A DNA stretch of 36,497 nt, from contig CAJUAL010000017.1 in NCBI GenBank assembly GCA_910584405.1, forward strand, positions 1 to 36,497, read 5' to 3'. The notes beneath the pieces were generated by a model, which was given only the letters and a program-made list of their open reading frames with translations, did not search any database and was not told where the DNA came from. Position numbers and translations under genes: made by a program. The DNA comes from an uncultured Vampirovibrio sp. Its GTDB lineage: Bacteria > Cyanobacteriota > Vampirovibrionia > Gastranaerophilales > Gastranaerophilaceae. Of the stretch, positions 29,755 to 36,497 are shown piece by piece; position 1 is the stretch's first letter; each line of letters begins with the position of its first letter.

Positions 29755-32745
29755 ATGAGTAATAGAATAGAAGATTTAGATATTGATTTTTCGTTTAAAA
29801 AGAATAACGTTGATGAATTGTTTTATAATTTGAGTGAAAACCCTGAAAACTTTAAAAACAAAGATTTTCGTTATACCTTGAGTATGATTTATCAAATTAT
29901 TGAGGATGAGTTTGCAGGTGTTTTCTTAAGCCCGAATGCTCCGACTCGTAATACTAATTTCTATTTAATTAACAAAGGTTCTACCGTTAAGGGGCCGGAT
30001 TTGTCGTTCTTTGTTACTCCTACCAATAATTTTCAATACTATTTGAAGTCAAAAGGTTCTTTATTCCGTTTTAAATCGGATGTTTTAGGTGATAAAGTCG
30101 GATATCACATGGCTTGGGATTTGGTTATGGATTATTTCGGAGGGTTTGGGAATGTTGTTGACCTTTCTGATTTAACTCCGACATTTATCTATTTAAATAA
30201 GCTTACTTATTTTGTTATGAAGCTTATTGAAAAACTTTATTTCATACCAACGGTTAAACGTTACGGACAAATGTTTCGTATTGTTTATGAACCGATTATT
30301 AACAATCAGAAAATGGCAAGAATTATCAACCAGTTTGAAGAATGTATGCCTGATGATTTGTTTATTCAGGGTGAAAAACCGAAAAACTTTGTTTATGAAT
30401 TTATTTATACATACTTAAATTATGTTATTTATAAATTCTTGGGTATCAAAATGTACAGATTTAAAGATGTTAAATCAGGTACTTATTTATTAAAAGATTT
30501 GGAACAGCGTGCAGTATTAAAAGGTAAGGATTATGCCGAAAGCTTTGCGCAGTGGTTTGATGAACTTTATCTTGGTAAATACGATGTTATTCCGTTCTTC
30601 AAGATAGAAAAACAGGAAGATGAAATCTTCAGATTAAAAGTTTACATTAAAGACAGAAAAAATAATGAAAGTGTATTGATTGATAATCTTTATACAGAGG
30701 AAGAAGTTTTCGGAGCAAAGGCAAGTGATATTTCAAGAATTGTAGAAAAACAGCTTAATTACGCTCTTCGCTATATGCCTGAACTTGAAGAAGTTTTTGA
30801 AGATGAAGATAAATTATATCTTGATTTGAACCTGAACGAAGTTTATAAGATTATTACGCAAACCGCTTACTATCTTCAAAAAGCTCAAATTGAAGTTATC
30901 TTGCCTGATGAACTTAATAATATTGTTATTCCGCGAGCTTCAATCAATGCTAAAGTTAAGGCTTCAAGAACAGAAGATTTGGCGGATTTAATTAATAATA
31001 ATACTCCGTCTTCTAAAATTTCGCTTGACGATATTTTGGAATTTACGTATGAAATCGCTATCGGTAACGAAAAAATTTCATTAGAAGAGTATAAAAAATT
31101 ATTGGAAAACAATAACGGATTAATTAAGTACAAAAATAAGTATGTATTGATTGATCAGGAAGAAAGCAAGAAGATTTTTGAACAAATTGCTAAATCTAAC
31201 CTTAAATCAATGTCAAGAATGGAACTTATTCATGCATCATTGTCAGGTCAGTTAGATCAATATGATTTTGATTATGACGCAGCATTTGCAAGAGTTTTGG
31301 CTGATTTTACAAAACCTGTTGAAATGACTGTACCGAAAGATTTGAAAGGTGAATTAAGACCATATCAGGAAATTGGTTTAAAATGGTTGTGGACAAATGT
31401 TTCAAAAGGTTTCGGAGCTTGTATGGCTGATGATATGGGGTTAGGTAAAACCATTCAGGTTATCAGTTTAATATTAAAGATGAAAGAAGAAGGCAAGCTT
31501 AAAAAACCTGTTCTTGTAATTTGTCCGACAACACTTATGGGTAACTGGATGAAAGAATTACAGTTATTTGCTCCGAACGTAGATGCTGTAATTTATCATG
31601 GTGCTGATAGACAGCTTGATGTAAATCATGATGTAATTCTTACGACTTACGCGATTATGAGAATTGATGTTGAAGAGTTGAAAAAGAATGCATGGAGTAT
31701 GATTATTGTTGATGAGGCTCAAAATATCAAGAACCCTGATACTGCTCAAACTCTTGCTATCAAGATGTTAAAATCAGATGTAAAAATTGCAATGACAGGT
31801 ACTCCTGTAGAAAACCGATTAACAGAACTTTGGAGTATTTTTGACTTTATTAATAAAGGTTATCTGGGTTCATTGCGTGAATTTCAAAAAAGTTATGCAA
31901 TTCCTATTGAAAGATTTAAAGAACACACAAGAGCAAATAAACTTAGAATGTCTATTTCTCCGTTTGTTCTAAGACGTTTGAAAACGGATAAACATGTAAT
32001 TTCCGACTTACCTGAAAAAATGGTACTTAACGAATACTGTTACTTGTCTAAACCTCAGGCATTGTTATATGAAAAAACATTGAATGAAATGATGACAAAA
32101 ATCAGCGGATTTACAGGTGTTAACAGACGCGGAAATATCTTCAAACTTATCACTGCGCTTAAGCAAATTTGTAACCACCCTTACCAATTCCTTAAATCAG
32201 GTGAAATGGGAAGAGAATTATCAGGTAAAATGGAAAAATGTATTGATTTGGTTCAAAGTATTCTTGATAATGATGAAAAAACGCTTATATTTACACAATA
32301 CAAAGAAATGGGCGATATCTTATGCAAGGTAATTTCTCAAGAATGTAACACTGAACCGCTGTTTTTCCACGGAAGTCTTACAGTTGCTCAAAGAGAAGAC
32401 TTAATCGAGCGATTCCAAACAGATAATGACTGTAAAGTAATGATATTATCATTGAAAGCGGGTGGAACAGGTTTGAACCTTACAAGTGCAACAAATGTTA
32501 TTCACTACGACTTGTGGTGGAACCCTGCGGTTGAAGATCAGGCAACAGACAGAACTTACCGTATCGGTCAGGACAAAAATGTAATGGTTCACAGAATGAT
32601 TACATTAGGTACTTTCGAAGAAAAAATTGACGAAATGCTTAAGTCTAAAAAAGAACTTGCCGACTTGGCTGTATACGAAGGTGAAAAGATTATTACAGAA
32701 CTGTCAGACGAAGAAATCTACGAAATCTTTACATTATCAGCTTAA
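29755..32745 (+). CDS. SNF2/SWI2-family DNA translocase (helicase-like ATPase)
   Basis: 996 residues. The C-terminal ~470 are a complete SNF2 motor: the LRPYQEIGLKWLW Q-like motif near 533, Walker A DDMGLGKT at 559-566 (K565), DEAQ at 653-656, TGTPVENRLTELWS, then the helicase-C domain with HGSLTVAQREDLIERF, GGTGLNLTSA and arginine motif QATDRTYRIGQ from 929. It should pump along duplex DNA rather than unwind it. The N-terminal ~525 residues are helical and not recognised; no SWIM zinc finger is seen. Bacterial homologues include RapA/HepA-like factors that act on RNA polymerase or in repair. It probably has its own weak start; it may also be read from gpmI. Role in this organism unknown. Confidence 0.93.
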   Translation: MSNRIEDLDIDFSFKKNNVDELFYNLSENPENFKNKDFRYTLSMIYQIIEDEFAGVFLSPNAPTRNTNFYLINKGSTVKGPDLSFFVTPTNNFQYYLKSKGSLFRFKSDVLGDKVGYHMAWDLVMDYFGGFGNVVDLSDLTPTFIYLNKLTYFVMKLIEKLYFIPTVKRYGQMFRIVYEPIINNQKMARIINQFEECMPDDLFIQGEKPKNFVYEFIYTYLNYVIYKFLGIKMYRFKDVKSGTYLLKDLEQRAVLKGKDYAESFAQWFDELYLGKYDVIPFFKIEKQEDEIFRLKVYIKDRKNNESVLIDNLYTEEEVFGAKASDISRIVEKQLNYALRYMPELEEVFEDEDKLYLDLNLNEVYKIITQTAYYLQKAQIEVILPDELNNIVIPRASINAKVKASRTEDLADLINNNTPSSKISLDDILEFTYEIAIGNEKISLEEYKKLLENNNGLIKYKNKYVLIDQEESKKIFEQIAKSNLKSMSRMELIHASLSGQLDQYDFDYDAAFARVLADFTKPVEMTVPKDLKGELRPYQEIGLKWLWTNVSKGFGACMADDMGLGKTIQVISLILKMKEEGKLKKPVLVICPTTLMGNWMKELQLFAPNVDAVIYHGADRQLDVNHDVILTTYAIMRIDVEELKKNAWSMIIVDEAQNIKNPDTAQTLAIKMLKSDVKIAMTGTPVENRLTELWSIFDFINKGYLGSLREFQKSYAIPIERFKEHTRANKLRMSISPFVLRRLKTDKHVISDLPEKMVLNEYCYLSKPQALLYEKTLNEMMTKISGFTGVNRRGNIFKLITALKQICNHPYQFLKSGEMGRELSGKMEKCIDLVQSILDNDEKTLIFTQYKEMGDILCKVISQECNTEPLFFHGSLTVAQREDLIERFQTDNDCKVMILSLKAGGTGLNLTSATNVIHYDLWWNPAVEDQATDRTYRIGQDKNVMVHRMITLGTFEEKIDEMLKSKKELADLAVYEGEKIITELSDEEIYEIFTLSA

Positions 32746-32766
32746 GAGTACGCCGGTTTCTATTTC

Positions 32767-32982
32767 TTACAGTGTAATAAGTCCCATTTTTGCGGCGATA
32801 ATCACTGCTTCATAGCGGTTTCTTGCGCCGAGTTTGTGGATTGCGTTTGCGATATGTGCTTTTACTGTGTGGTCGGAGATATATAAAATGTCAGCAATTT
32901 CTTTATTTGTCAACATATTTTTTGCTTTGTCCACAACTTCGAGTTCTCTTTTCGTCAAACTTCTTTTTATTTTATTATCCAT
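32767..32982 (-). CDS. Orphan LuxR/GerE-type HTH protein
   Basis: 71 residues, consisting only of a LuxR-type DNA-binding domain: LTKRELEVVDKAKNMLTNKE (9-28), then IADILYISDHTVKAHIANAI (29-48) and HKLGARNRYEAV. There is no receiver or sensor domain, unlike NarL/FixJ regulators. The ATG at 32982 has AAGGAG but 12 nt away, so the start is not fully certain. It is convergent with the SNF2 gene and divergent from secA. A second such protein lies on the other side of secA. It may act with a separate receiver or bind constitutively. Confidence 0.85.
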   Translation of the reverse strand: MDNKIKRSLTKRELEVVDKAKNMLTNKEIADILYISDHTVKAHIANAIHKLGARNRYEAVIIAAKMGLITL

Positions 32983-33153
32983 TACTGTTCTAAACTCCTT
33001 GGAATTTATAATAACAATAAATCAGCCTTGATAATAGTTAGCCGTACGGCTTATTTTTTTATAAATCATTAACTTTTCATTAAGATTCCCTTATTAATAT
33101 ATGTTTATGATAAACTTTAAGTAATAATTAAACTTGGAGAGGTATATTAATAA

Positions 33154-35802
33154 ATGATAAAAATGTTATTAAAGCTTTTGGGGGATCCTAACGAGAAAAA
33201 AGTTAAATCAATGATGGGAATTGTTGAGCATATTAATGCATTAGAACCGGAATTTGCTAAATTGACAGATGAGCAATTGAGAGCAAAGACAGATGAATTT
33301 AAAGAAATTCTATCAAAGCGTCCTACATCAAAAAATTATAAAGAAGATTTAAAGTTAGAAAAAGAAGCTTTAGATAAAATTTTACCTGAAGCCTTTGCAA
33401 CTGTTCGTGAAGCAGGTAAGCGTGTATTAAATATGCGTCATTTTGACGTTCAGTTAATTGGCGGATATTTCTTGCATAACGGACATATTGCCGAGATGAG
33501 AACAGGTGAAGGTAAAACTTTAGTTGCGACATTGCCGGCATATTTAAACGCCTTAACAGGCAAAGGTGTCCATGTTGTTACGGTGAACGATTATCTTGCG
33601 AAACGTGACAGTGAGTGGATGGGTAAGATTTACAGATTTTTGGGCTTAACTGTTGGTGTTGTGCTTTCTAACGGTGAAGGCGCAAGAGATTTTGAAGTTA
33701 AGAGAAATGCTTACAGATGCGATATTACATATGGTACAAATAATGAATTTGGTTTTGATTATTTGAGAGATAATATGGCAGGCAGTGTGGAAATGCTTGT
33801 TCAGCGTCCGTTTAATTATGCAATTATCGACGAAGTTGACAGTATTTTGATTGATGAAGCCAGAACTCCATTAATTATAAGCGGAAGATTGGCACAATCT
33901 GAAGATACTTACCGTATGATGGCAAAAATTGCACCGCAATTGGAAAAAGATGTTGACTATACGGTTGATGAGAAAAATAAGAACGTTATTTTAACCGAAG
34001 AAGGTATCGACCATGCTCAAGAGTTAATTGGTGTAAAAGATTTATTTGATATTCAAACTCAGTATGCTCATCACTTATTGCAAGCCCTAAAAGCAAAAGA
34101 ATTATTTGTAAAAGACACCGATTATGTTGTTCGTAACGGCGAAGTTATGATTGTTGATGAGTTCACAGGTCGTTTAATGGAAGGCAGACGTTGGTCTGAC
34201 GGTTTGCATCAGGCGGTTGAGGCGAAAGAAGGTGTTGAAATTCAGGATGAAACACAAACTTTGGCAAGTATTACATATCAAAACCTGTTCAGATTATACC
34301 CGAAACTTTCAGGCATGACAGGTACAGCAATGACAGAAGAAGCCGAGTTTGGTAAAATTTATAATCTTGAAGTTACTGCGATTCCGACAAACAAGCCTGA
34401 TATCAGAGAAAATTACCCTGATGTAATTTATAAATCAGAAATTCAAAAATATTTAGCGGTTGTTGATGATATTGTATCTCAGCATAAGGCAGGAAGACCT
34501 GTTTTGGTTGGTACAATCAGTATTGAAAAATCAGAATATGTATCAAACCTTTTAAGACAACGTGGAATAAGACATAACGTATTAAATGCGAAACATCACG
34601 AAAAAGAAGCATATATTATTGCGCAAGCAGGCAGGTTAGGTGCGGTAACAATTGCAACTAATATGGCAGGTCGCGGAACAGATATTCTGCTTGGTGGTAA
34701 TGCTGAGTACCTTGCAAAAGCAAATCTTGAAGAACAAGGAATTGATGAAACTCATCCTGATTACGAAAGACTTAAAGATGAAGCCTTAGCGCAAGCCAGA
34801 AAAACAACAGAATATGAGCATGCCAAAGTTGTAGAAGCAGGCGGATTACATGTAATTGGTACAGAGCGTCATGAATCTCGTCGTATAGATAACCAATTAA
34901 GGGGTCGTGCAGCTCGTCAGGGCGATCCCGGTTCAACAAGATTTTTCTTATCTTTAGAAGATAATTTAATGAGGATATTTGGCGGTGAAAAAATTACACA
35001 GCTTATGACTGCCCTAAATGTTCCCGAAAACATGGCGATTGACCATCCGCTTATTACAAAACGAATAGAATCAGCTCAGAAGAAAGTTGAAACATTCCAC
35101 TTTGACATGAGAAAATCTGTTCTTGAATATGACGATGTCATGAATATTCAACGTGAAAAATTCTATCGTCAAAGACGCAGAGTAATAACAGGTGAAGGTT
35201 TGCAGGAAGATATCTGCTATATGATGGAACGAGAAGTTGACAGACTTATGAGAAGTTATATTTCACCTGAACAAAAAGTTGAAGAATACGTGTATGATGA
35301 TTTGCAAGCCATGATTCGAGAACTTCATTCAACAGTGCCTCAATTGTCATCTTTTGAAGTGTCAGATATTCAAAACATGCGTTTTGAACCTATGTATAAC
35401 AAAATAAAAGACTTTGTAATAGAAGCATATAAAAGTCATGAAGCAGACATAATTAATTTCTATAATCAAGTAGTACAAGATTATGGAGCGGGTTATGAAT
35501 TGCAGGAAGCTTTCAGTTCAAATAATATAGTAAGACAGCTGGAAAAAGATGTATTACTAAAAGTCGTTGACAGTAAATGGATTGATCATCTTCATAATAT
35601 TGACATGCTCCGTGACGGAATAGGTTTAAGAGCATATGGACAAAAAGATCCTTTGATTGAATACAAAAAAGAAGCCTATGATTTATTTAATAAAATGATG
35701 TATGAGATTCAAAGTGATACGGTAAAACATTTGTTTAGAACAAGATTCGGAGTTCAAGTAGTAAACCATGCTCCTGAAGAACCTGAAATTGAAGAAGAAT
35801 AA
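33154..35802 (+). CDS. secA: Preprotein translocase ATPase SecA
   Basis: ATP-driven motor that pushes unfolded preproteins through SecYEG. 882 residues. Walker A RTGEGKT ends at 122, DEVD at 226-229 within IIDEVDSILIDEAR, the preprotein-crosslinking domain follows, then NBD2 with GTISIEKSE, NMAGRGTDI and the arginine-rich RRIDNQLRGRAARQGDPGS stretch, and the helical scaffold/wing domains. The C-terminus is short (NHAPEEPEIEEE) and lacks the Cys-containing SecB/zinc-binding tail of E. coli. ATG 33154 has GGAGAGG ~11 nt upstream; the ATG three codons on is possible. Monocistronic with its own terminator. Confidence 0.98.
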   Translation: MIKMLLKLLGDPNEKKVKSMMGIVEHINALEPEFAKLTDEQLRAKTDEFKEILSKRPTSKNYKEDLKLEKEALDKILPEAFATVREAGKRVLNMRHFDVQLIGGYFLHNGHIAEMRTGEGKTLVATLPAYLNALTGKGVHVVTVNDYLAKRDSEWMGKIYRFLGLTVGVVLSNGEGARDFEVKRNAYRCDITYGTNNEFGFDYLRDNMAGSVEMLVQRPFNYAIIDEVDSILIDEARTPLIISGRLAQSEDTYRMMAKIAPQLEKDVDYTVDEKNKNVILTEEGIDHAQELIGVKDLFDIQTQYAHHLLQALKAKELFVKDTDYVVRNGEVMIVDEFTGRLMEGRRWSDGLHQAVEAKEGVEIQDETQTLASITYQNLFRLYPKLSGMTGTAMTEEAEFGKIYNLEVTAIPTNKPDIRENYPDVIYKSEIQKYLAVVDDIVSQHKAGRPVLVGTISIEKSEYVSNLLRQRGIRHNVLNAKHHEKEAYIIAQAGRLGAVTIATNMAGRGTDILLGGNAEYLAKANLEEQGIDETHPDYERLKDEALAQARKTTEYEHAKVVEAGGLHVIGTERHESRRIDNQLRGRAARQGDPGSTRFFLSLEDNLMRIFGGEKITQLMTALNVPENMAIDHPLITKRIESAQKKVETFHFDMRKSVLEYDDVMNIQREKFYRQRRRVITGEGLQEDICYMMEREVDRLMRSYISPEQKVEEYVYDDLQAMIRELHSTVPQLSSFEVSDIQNMRFEPMYNKIKDFVIEAYKSHEADIINFYNQVVQDYGAGYELQEAFSSNNIVRQLEKDVLLKVVDSKWIDHLHNIDMLRDGIGLRAYGQKDPLIEYKKEAYDLFNKMMYEIQSDTVKHLFRTRFGVQVVNHAPEEPEIEEE

Positions 35803-35810
35803 TATATGAT

Positions 35811-35835
35811 AAAAGAGCTTGAAAAAGCTCTTTTT
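35811..35835 (+). terminator. secA terminator
   Basis: AAGAGCTT and AAGCTCTT form an 8-bp stem around a 4-nt A-rich loop, followed by T5 and more T/A. A-rich sequence on its left side means it may also serve the convergent LuxR-type gene, which ends 3 bp away. Confidence 0.8.
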
Positions 35836-35837
35836 AT

Positions 35838-36053
35838 TTAATCTAAATTAATATATCCAAGTTTTAAACCTTTTACAACAGCTTCTAAGCTATCATGGGC
35901 ATCAAGTTTTTTAAAGATAGAAGCTTTGTGGGCATGGACTGTATGATGTGATATAAAAAGCTTTTCTCCTATTTCAACATTAGTCATGGAGTGTTTTAAT
36001 AAATCAAGTACTTTAATTTCACATTCCGTTAAATCTTTTTTGTTTTTGCTCAT
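35838..36053 (-). CDS. Orphan LuxR/GerE-type HTH protein
   Basis: 71 residues, again a bare LuxR-type HTH: LTECEIKVLDLLKHSMTNVE (8-27), IGEKLFISHHTVHAHKASIF (28-47) and KKLDAHDSLEAVVKG. It is similar to the protein at 32.8-33.0 kb in size and layout, with both pointing leftward on either side of secA, as if one is a duplicate. No receiver domain. Its ~120-bp upstream region can fold (GATTA.AGC / GGCT.TAATC near 36075-36100) and AAGGATT lies before the ATG. Target genes are unknown. Confidence 0.85.
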   Translation of the reverse strand: MSKNKKDLTECEIKVLDLLKHSMTNVEIGEKLFISHHTVHAHKASIFKKLDAHDSLEAVVKGLKLGYINLD

Positions 36054-36217
36054 ATTACCTAAATCCTTATTTAATAAATATATAGTATCAAGGATTAAGC
36101 CGCAAAGCTATAATCTGTGCAGGCTATTTTTATGAAATTAAAAATTCTTGTTATTGTTGAGTTTTAGCCATTTTTACATAAAAAATAAAAATTTTTCAAA
36201 AAAATTAAAAAAAGTGC

Positions 36218-36246
36218 TTGCATTTTATTTTTTTTTGTTTTAACAT
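36218..36246 (+). promoter_or_regulatory. Upstream promoter P1 of a probable rRNA operon
   Basis: TTGCAT (36218-36223), 17-bp spacer made almost only of T, TAACAT (36241-36246). A long A/T tract lies just upstream (36175-36215), like an UP element. The 36054-36217 stretch otherwise holds only the leader of the LuxR-type gene and AT-rich DNA. Confidence 0.5.
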
Positions 36247-36331
36247 AATAGACGTGCACAGCGCACAGATGAATTTTGAAAACCGAATGTAAATAGCAAA
36301 AAAGATTTTTAAAATTTATTTCAAAAACTAC

Positions 36332-36359
36332 TTGACAATGAAAATTGATGTAGTAAGAT
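36332..36359 (+). promoter_or_regulatory. Main promoter P2 of a probable rRNA operon
   Basis: Perfect -35 TTGACA (36332-36337), 16-bp spacer, TAAGAT (36354-36359). An A/T-rich stretch precedes it. Tandem strong promoters followed by a structured leader with no reading frame are typical of rRNA operons. Confidence 0.65.
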
Positions 36360-36365
36360 AAAGGA

Positions 36366-36497
36366 ACCGCAAGAGAGCGGTTGATAAATACCCCGATAGC
36401 CAACACAAGAGGATTTGTGAAGCGTTGGTGGTGAGAATATCGGAACATTGAAAACAGAATAGCTGAAACTAGAAAAGTTGTGACAAACAACGAAACT
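36366..36497 (+). ncRNA. Probable 5' leader of a 16S rRNA transcript (truncated by window end)
   Basis: Highly structured, no coding sense. Stem AACCGC-6-GCGGTT (~36364-36381); a long outer stem CCGATA...TATCGG enclosing CCAAC...GTTGG and CACAA...TTGTG (~36393-36442). Then CATTGAAAACAGAATAGC, which resembles the GAAAACNGAATA sequence found just before 16S genes in low-GC bacteria. A similar TTTTGAAAACCGAATG occurs after P1 (36274-36289). The 16S gene itself would begin beyond the window, so this is an inference from context. Confidence 0.5.

Noticed and set aside
36079..36135. GCCGCAAAGCTA stretch resembling a c-di-GMP-I riboswitch core
   Set aside because: Only a few bases match. The paired arms and second conserved block of the riboswitch are absent, and the plus strand leads to no gene here.
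1..36497. CRISPR array, transposase or insertion sequence
   Set aside because: No regularly spaced identical repeats and no transposase motifs were seen. The repeats present are hairpin-type or operator-like.

Overview
The window is AT-rich chromosomal DNA from a bacterium that most resembles a gut member of the Melainabacteria/Vampirovibrionia (Gastranaerophilales), the non-photosynthetic sister group of Cyanobacteria. The pointers are pilin-like proteins with an A|FTLxEVLI prepilin core and a GWKI.DYPW end, flagellar rod genes in a low-GC genome, a coaD-linked coiled-coil protein of cyanobacterial look, and many GC-richer interspersed palindromic repeats. The lineage is inferred from motifs, not from a search.

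Positions 1-9.3 kb are accessory. A complete tyrosine recombinase (110) is followed by a C5-cytosine DNA methyltransferase (1145). The methyltransferase converges, with overlapping stop codons, on a two-gene operon of a receiver-domain protein and a 705-residue protein with two GHKL ATPase domains, one Hsp90/MORC-like and one histidine-kinase-like. A second, short tyrosine recombinase (5846-6385) closes this block. Next come a CoiA-like nuclease-family protein, a HipB/HipA toxin-antitoxin pair with two operator-like repeats, and a YbaK-type deacylase whose first residues are missing at the hipA junction. The methyltransferase, receiver and dual-GHKL group is the best candidate here for an uncharacterised, defence-like system. 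No nuclease is visible in it.

Positions 9.8-19.1 kb mix pilin-like and regulatory genes with core metabolism: phosphoglycolate phosphatase-like HAD, enolase, a DAHP synthase and a prephenate dehydrogenase. They also hold small proteins, a GNAT acetyltransferase, tRNA-Leu(GAG) and membrane or DUF3137 proteins. Positions 19.2-21.5 kb are a flagellar rod operon on the minus strand (flgF-like, flgG-like, flgB, flgC), followed by tRNA-Val(GAC). tRNA-Leu and tRNA-Val are each preceded by a related ~100-bp structured repeat that carries a copy of the tRNA 5' end. Positions 22.2-24.9 kb are the conserved rpmG - tRNA-Trp - secE - nusG - rplK - rplA cluster, also minus. Positions 25.1-26.6 kb hold coaD and two proteins built from a shared ~55-residue module.

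Positions 26.6-28.0 kb hold a possible small RNA, a GC-rich hairpin block, and a pilin-like gene whose leader is put out of frame by a run of eight G. Then come gpmI, a SNF2-type ATPase and secA, the last flanked by two orphan LuxR-type HTH proteins. The window ends in tandem promoters and a structured leader that look like the start of an rRNA operon.

Two initiation styles coexist. Housekeeping genes mostly have clear Shine-Dalgarno sequences. Six singly transcribed genes have a -10 box 6-11 nt before the ATG and no Shine-Dalgarno, which suggests leaderless mRNAs.
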